From: Streptomyces sp. NBS 14/10
Lineage (GTDB): Bacteria > Actinomycetota > Actinomycetes > Streptomycetales > Streptomycetaceae
Assembly: GCF_002224125.1 (NCBI RefSeq)
Contig: NZ_NCSM01000014.1
Span: 605,091 to 669,090 of the forward strand
Reading direction: 5' to 3'
DNA: 64,000 bases
Shown: one piece after another, positions 62,726 to 64,000 of the stretch
Layout of the letters: the number at the start of each line of letters is the position of its first letter
Numbering within the stretch: the stretch's first letter is position 1
Translations under genes and position numbers: made by a program
The notes under the pieces: generated by a model
Seen by the model: only the letters and a program-made list of their open reading frames with translations
Told to the model about the DNA's origin: nothing
Databases searched by the model: none

Positions 62726-62746
62726 ATATGACAATCGACGTCATAT
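62726..62746. promoter_or_regulatory. ATATGAC-N7-GTCATAT operator in front of the MFS gene
   Basis: A perfect 7+7+7 palindrome (also matching the next outer base) 120 bp before the MFS ATG and just after the WYL stop. Identical arms occur before the WYL gene. Confidence 0.7.
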
Positions 62747-62756
62747 ATCGGGGGGA

Positions 62757-63758
62757 CTATTCGATCGGCACGGTTTCGGGGTACAGGGCCGCCGTCGCCT
62801 GTGCCGCCTCCCGGAGCGCGTTCCGGAGTTCGGGAGGATCGATGACCTCGACCTCCGGCCCGAAGGCCAGCAGGATGGTGGCGTGGCCGAGTGAATGGAA
62901 CCGCAGCGTCAGCTCGGTCGCCGGTGTGTCCGGGCCGTCGCCGTCGTGGATGCCGTGTACGCCCTCGGGGTCGGTGAGCTCGGTTTGGTGGACCCGGAGG
63001 AACCGGGTGCGGGAGTCGGCGGCCACCCGGACCGTGACCTTCACGGGCCGCTCCAGGTTCTCGACCTCGCGGCGCAGGTCCTGCCATACGTGCTGCAGCT
63101 CCACCCCAGGGCGGAGCCGGGCTTGTTCGGACAGGACGCGTGCGGTCACGAGCCGATCGGCGCGGAAGAGCTTCGGCCGGGTCTGGTGGTCGGCCACCAG
63201 GTACCAGACGCCGGCCTTGTTCACGAGCCCGTACGCATCCAGCGTGTAGGAGCGTTCGCTGCCGTCACGGCCGTGGCGGTAACGGACGCGCAGCCGCCGG
63301 TCACCGAACACCGCGTCCTGCAAACGGGCCAGCTCCGGGACCGGAGCGGGAGCGGCGCCGGTGCGCCACCGGTCGGGCTCGATGAACACGCGGCGGCTGG
63401 CCAGGTCGGCGTCCGGGCGGTGGACCTCGGGGAGCACCGCCATGATCTTGCGGAGGGCGGACCCCATGGCCTGACCCAGCCCGAGATCCGCGTGGGCACT
63501 GTCGGACAGCAGAACGAACAGCGCCCGTGTCTCGTCCGCCGTGAGGCCGCTGACGTCCGTACGGTATCCGGGCACCAGCGCGATGCCGCCGCGCGCCCCG
63601 CGCTCCGTGTAGACCGGGACGCCCGCCGCCGACAGGGCCTCGACGTCACGCATCACCGTCCGTACGGACACCTCAAGGCGCTCGGCCAGCTCCCTGGCGG
63701 ACGTCTGCCCATGCGTCTGCAGCAGGAGCAGAAGCGCCAGCAGCCGCTCGGAACGCAC
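62757..63758 (-). CDS. WYL-domain (YafY-type) transcriptional regulator
   Basis: 333 residues. An N-terminal HTH_11/DeoR-like winged helix (RLLALLLLLQTHGQTSARELAERLEVSVRTVMRDVEAL), a WYL domain (about 140-220, with VWYLVADHQTRPKLFRADRL) and a C-terminal WCX domain are present. WYL domains bind nucleic acid or small ligands. It very likely controls itself and the MFS exporter through the matching palindromes. GTG start at 63758. Confidence 0.93.
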   Translation of the reverse strand: MRSERLLALLLLLQTHGQTSARELAERLEVSVRTVMRDVEALSAAGVPVYTERGARGGIALVPGYRTDVSGLTADETRALFVLLSDSAHADLGLGQAMGSALRKIMAVLPEVHRPDADLASRRVFIEPDRWRTGAAPAPVPELARLQDAVFGDRRLRVRYRHGRDGSERSYTLDAYGLVNKAGVWYLVADHQTRPKLFRADRLVTARVLSEQARLRPGVELQHVWQDLRREVENLERPVKVTVRVAADSRTRFLRVHQTELTDPEGVHGIHDGDGPDTPATELTLRFHSLGHATILLAFGPEVEVIDPPELRNALREAAQATAALYPETVPIE

Positions 63759-63822
63759 AGCTCACCCCCGCTTCTCCTCGTGGTCATCGTTCGATGGGAA
63801 CGCCTCCACCGTAAAGCTCGAA

Positions 63823-63843
63823 ATATGACAGGCAGCGTCATAT
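63823..63843. promoter_or_regulatory. ATATGAC-N7-GTCATAT operator in front of the WYL gene
   Basis: Same arms and spacing as 62726-62746, 65 bp upstream of the GTG. It is an A/T-rich island in GC-rich DNA. Confidence 0.7.
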
Positions 63844-63894
63844 ATGGGAAAGCGGAGAGGGCAGAGACGGCGCCTTGTCCCGCGACCCCGGGCC

Positions 63895-64000
63895 TCAGCC
63901 GGACGACACCGCCCGCAGGGCCCGCAGCGCACCCGGGTGGCGGCCGGTGAGGCGGTCGAGGGCGGCGGAGGTGGCGTCGTCGGCGGGGAGGTGGACGATG
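63895..64000 (-). CDS. C-terminal 34 residues of a gene entering from the right edge
   Basis: The minus-strand frame ends IVHLPADDATSAALDRLTGR then a Leu/Ala-rich tail and TGA at 63897-63895. Only the last 34 codons are visible. The amino-acid pattern and third-position GC are those of real Streptomyces coding sequence. The family cannot be named. Confidence 0.55.
   Translation of the reverse strand, partial: IVHLPADDATSAALDRLTGRHPGALRALRAVSSG

Noticed and set aside
1..64000. tRNA, rRNA, intact IS transposase, phage genes or a biosynthetic gene cluster
   Set aside because: Looked for and not seen: no cloverleaf sequences, no DDE or serine/tyrosine recombinase motifs, no PKS, NRPS or terpene synthase domains.

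Overview
The window is very GC-rich (about 70 percent or more), uses GTG and ATG starts, and is dense in short ATGA/GTGA-coupled operons. It carries ECF sigma, GntR, ROK, WYL and LLM-flavoenzyme families. All of this points to a Streptomyces chromosome, most likely an accessory or arm-proximal part because catabolic, transport and regulatory genes dominate. No rRNA, tRNA, CRISPR array or intact transposase was seen. The species cannot be fixed from the sequence alone.

Layout from the left. 1-2190 is the N-terminal 730 codons of a NACHT NTPase running off the edge. 2347-4454 pairs a pyridine-nucleotide:flavin oxidoreductase with its ECF41-type sigma factor. 4472-8295 holds a coupled MDMPI/SCO6745-like pair, an AIM24 protein, and a cupin-XRE regulator coupled to a small membrane protein, with two tandem palindromic operators upstream. 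8505-11997 holds a secreted guanyl-RNase, KDG kinase plus KDPG aldolase, and an exported cyclohexadienyl dehydratase. 11998-13001 is non-coding: a dispersed repeat and an S1-domain gene fragment.

From 13002 the theme is sugar uptake. A cytoplasmic GH5 enzyme is divergent from a five-gene Opp/Dpp-type transporter. A HutC-type GntR regulator and a ribose/Frc-type ABC transporter follow, then a ROK kinase with a membrane protein of unknown role. 27140-32530 carries fused PcaDC, an MBL-fold hydrolase, exonuclease III, an SGNH hydrolase and DUF6278. 32657-36126 is a gluABCD-type amino-acid transporter with a MITE-like element lodged between the ATPase and binding-protein genes. 36137-42918 has a secreted CocE-type hydrolase, a two-component system, and a divergent module of ferric-reductase-like flavocytochrome, FMN-binding protein and ApbE that fits extracytosolic flavin-based electron transfer.

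43168-48636 has a membrane-anchored unknown, gamma-glutamyltransferase, and an 855-residue low-complexity protein with repeated RGARFAG motifs. 48806-55163 is a reductive pyrimidine/hydantoin catabolic operon: beta-ureidopropionase, beta-alanine-type aminotransferase, dihydropyrimidinase, LLM oxidoreductase and NCS1 permease. 55227-60249 holds a polysaccharide lyase, a lipoate-ligase-like protein with reordered domains, a VapBC pair of lower GC, an SDR and unknowns. A second, inverted copy of the dispersed repeat (60430-60969) precedes a WYL-regulated MFS exporter whose two promoters share the same palindromic operator. A last partial gene leaves the right edge.
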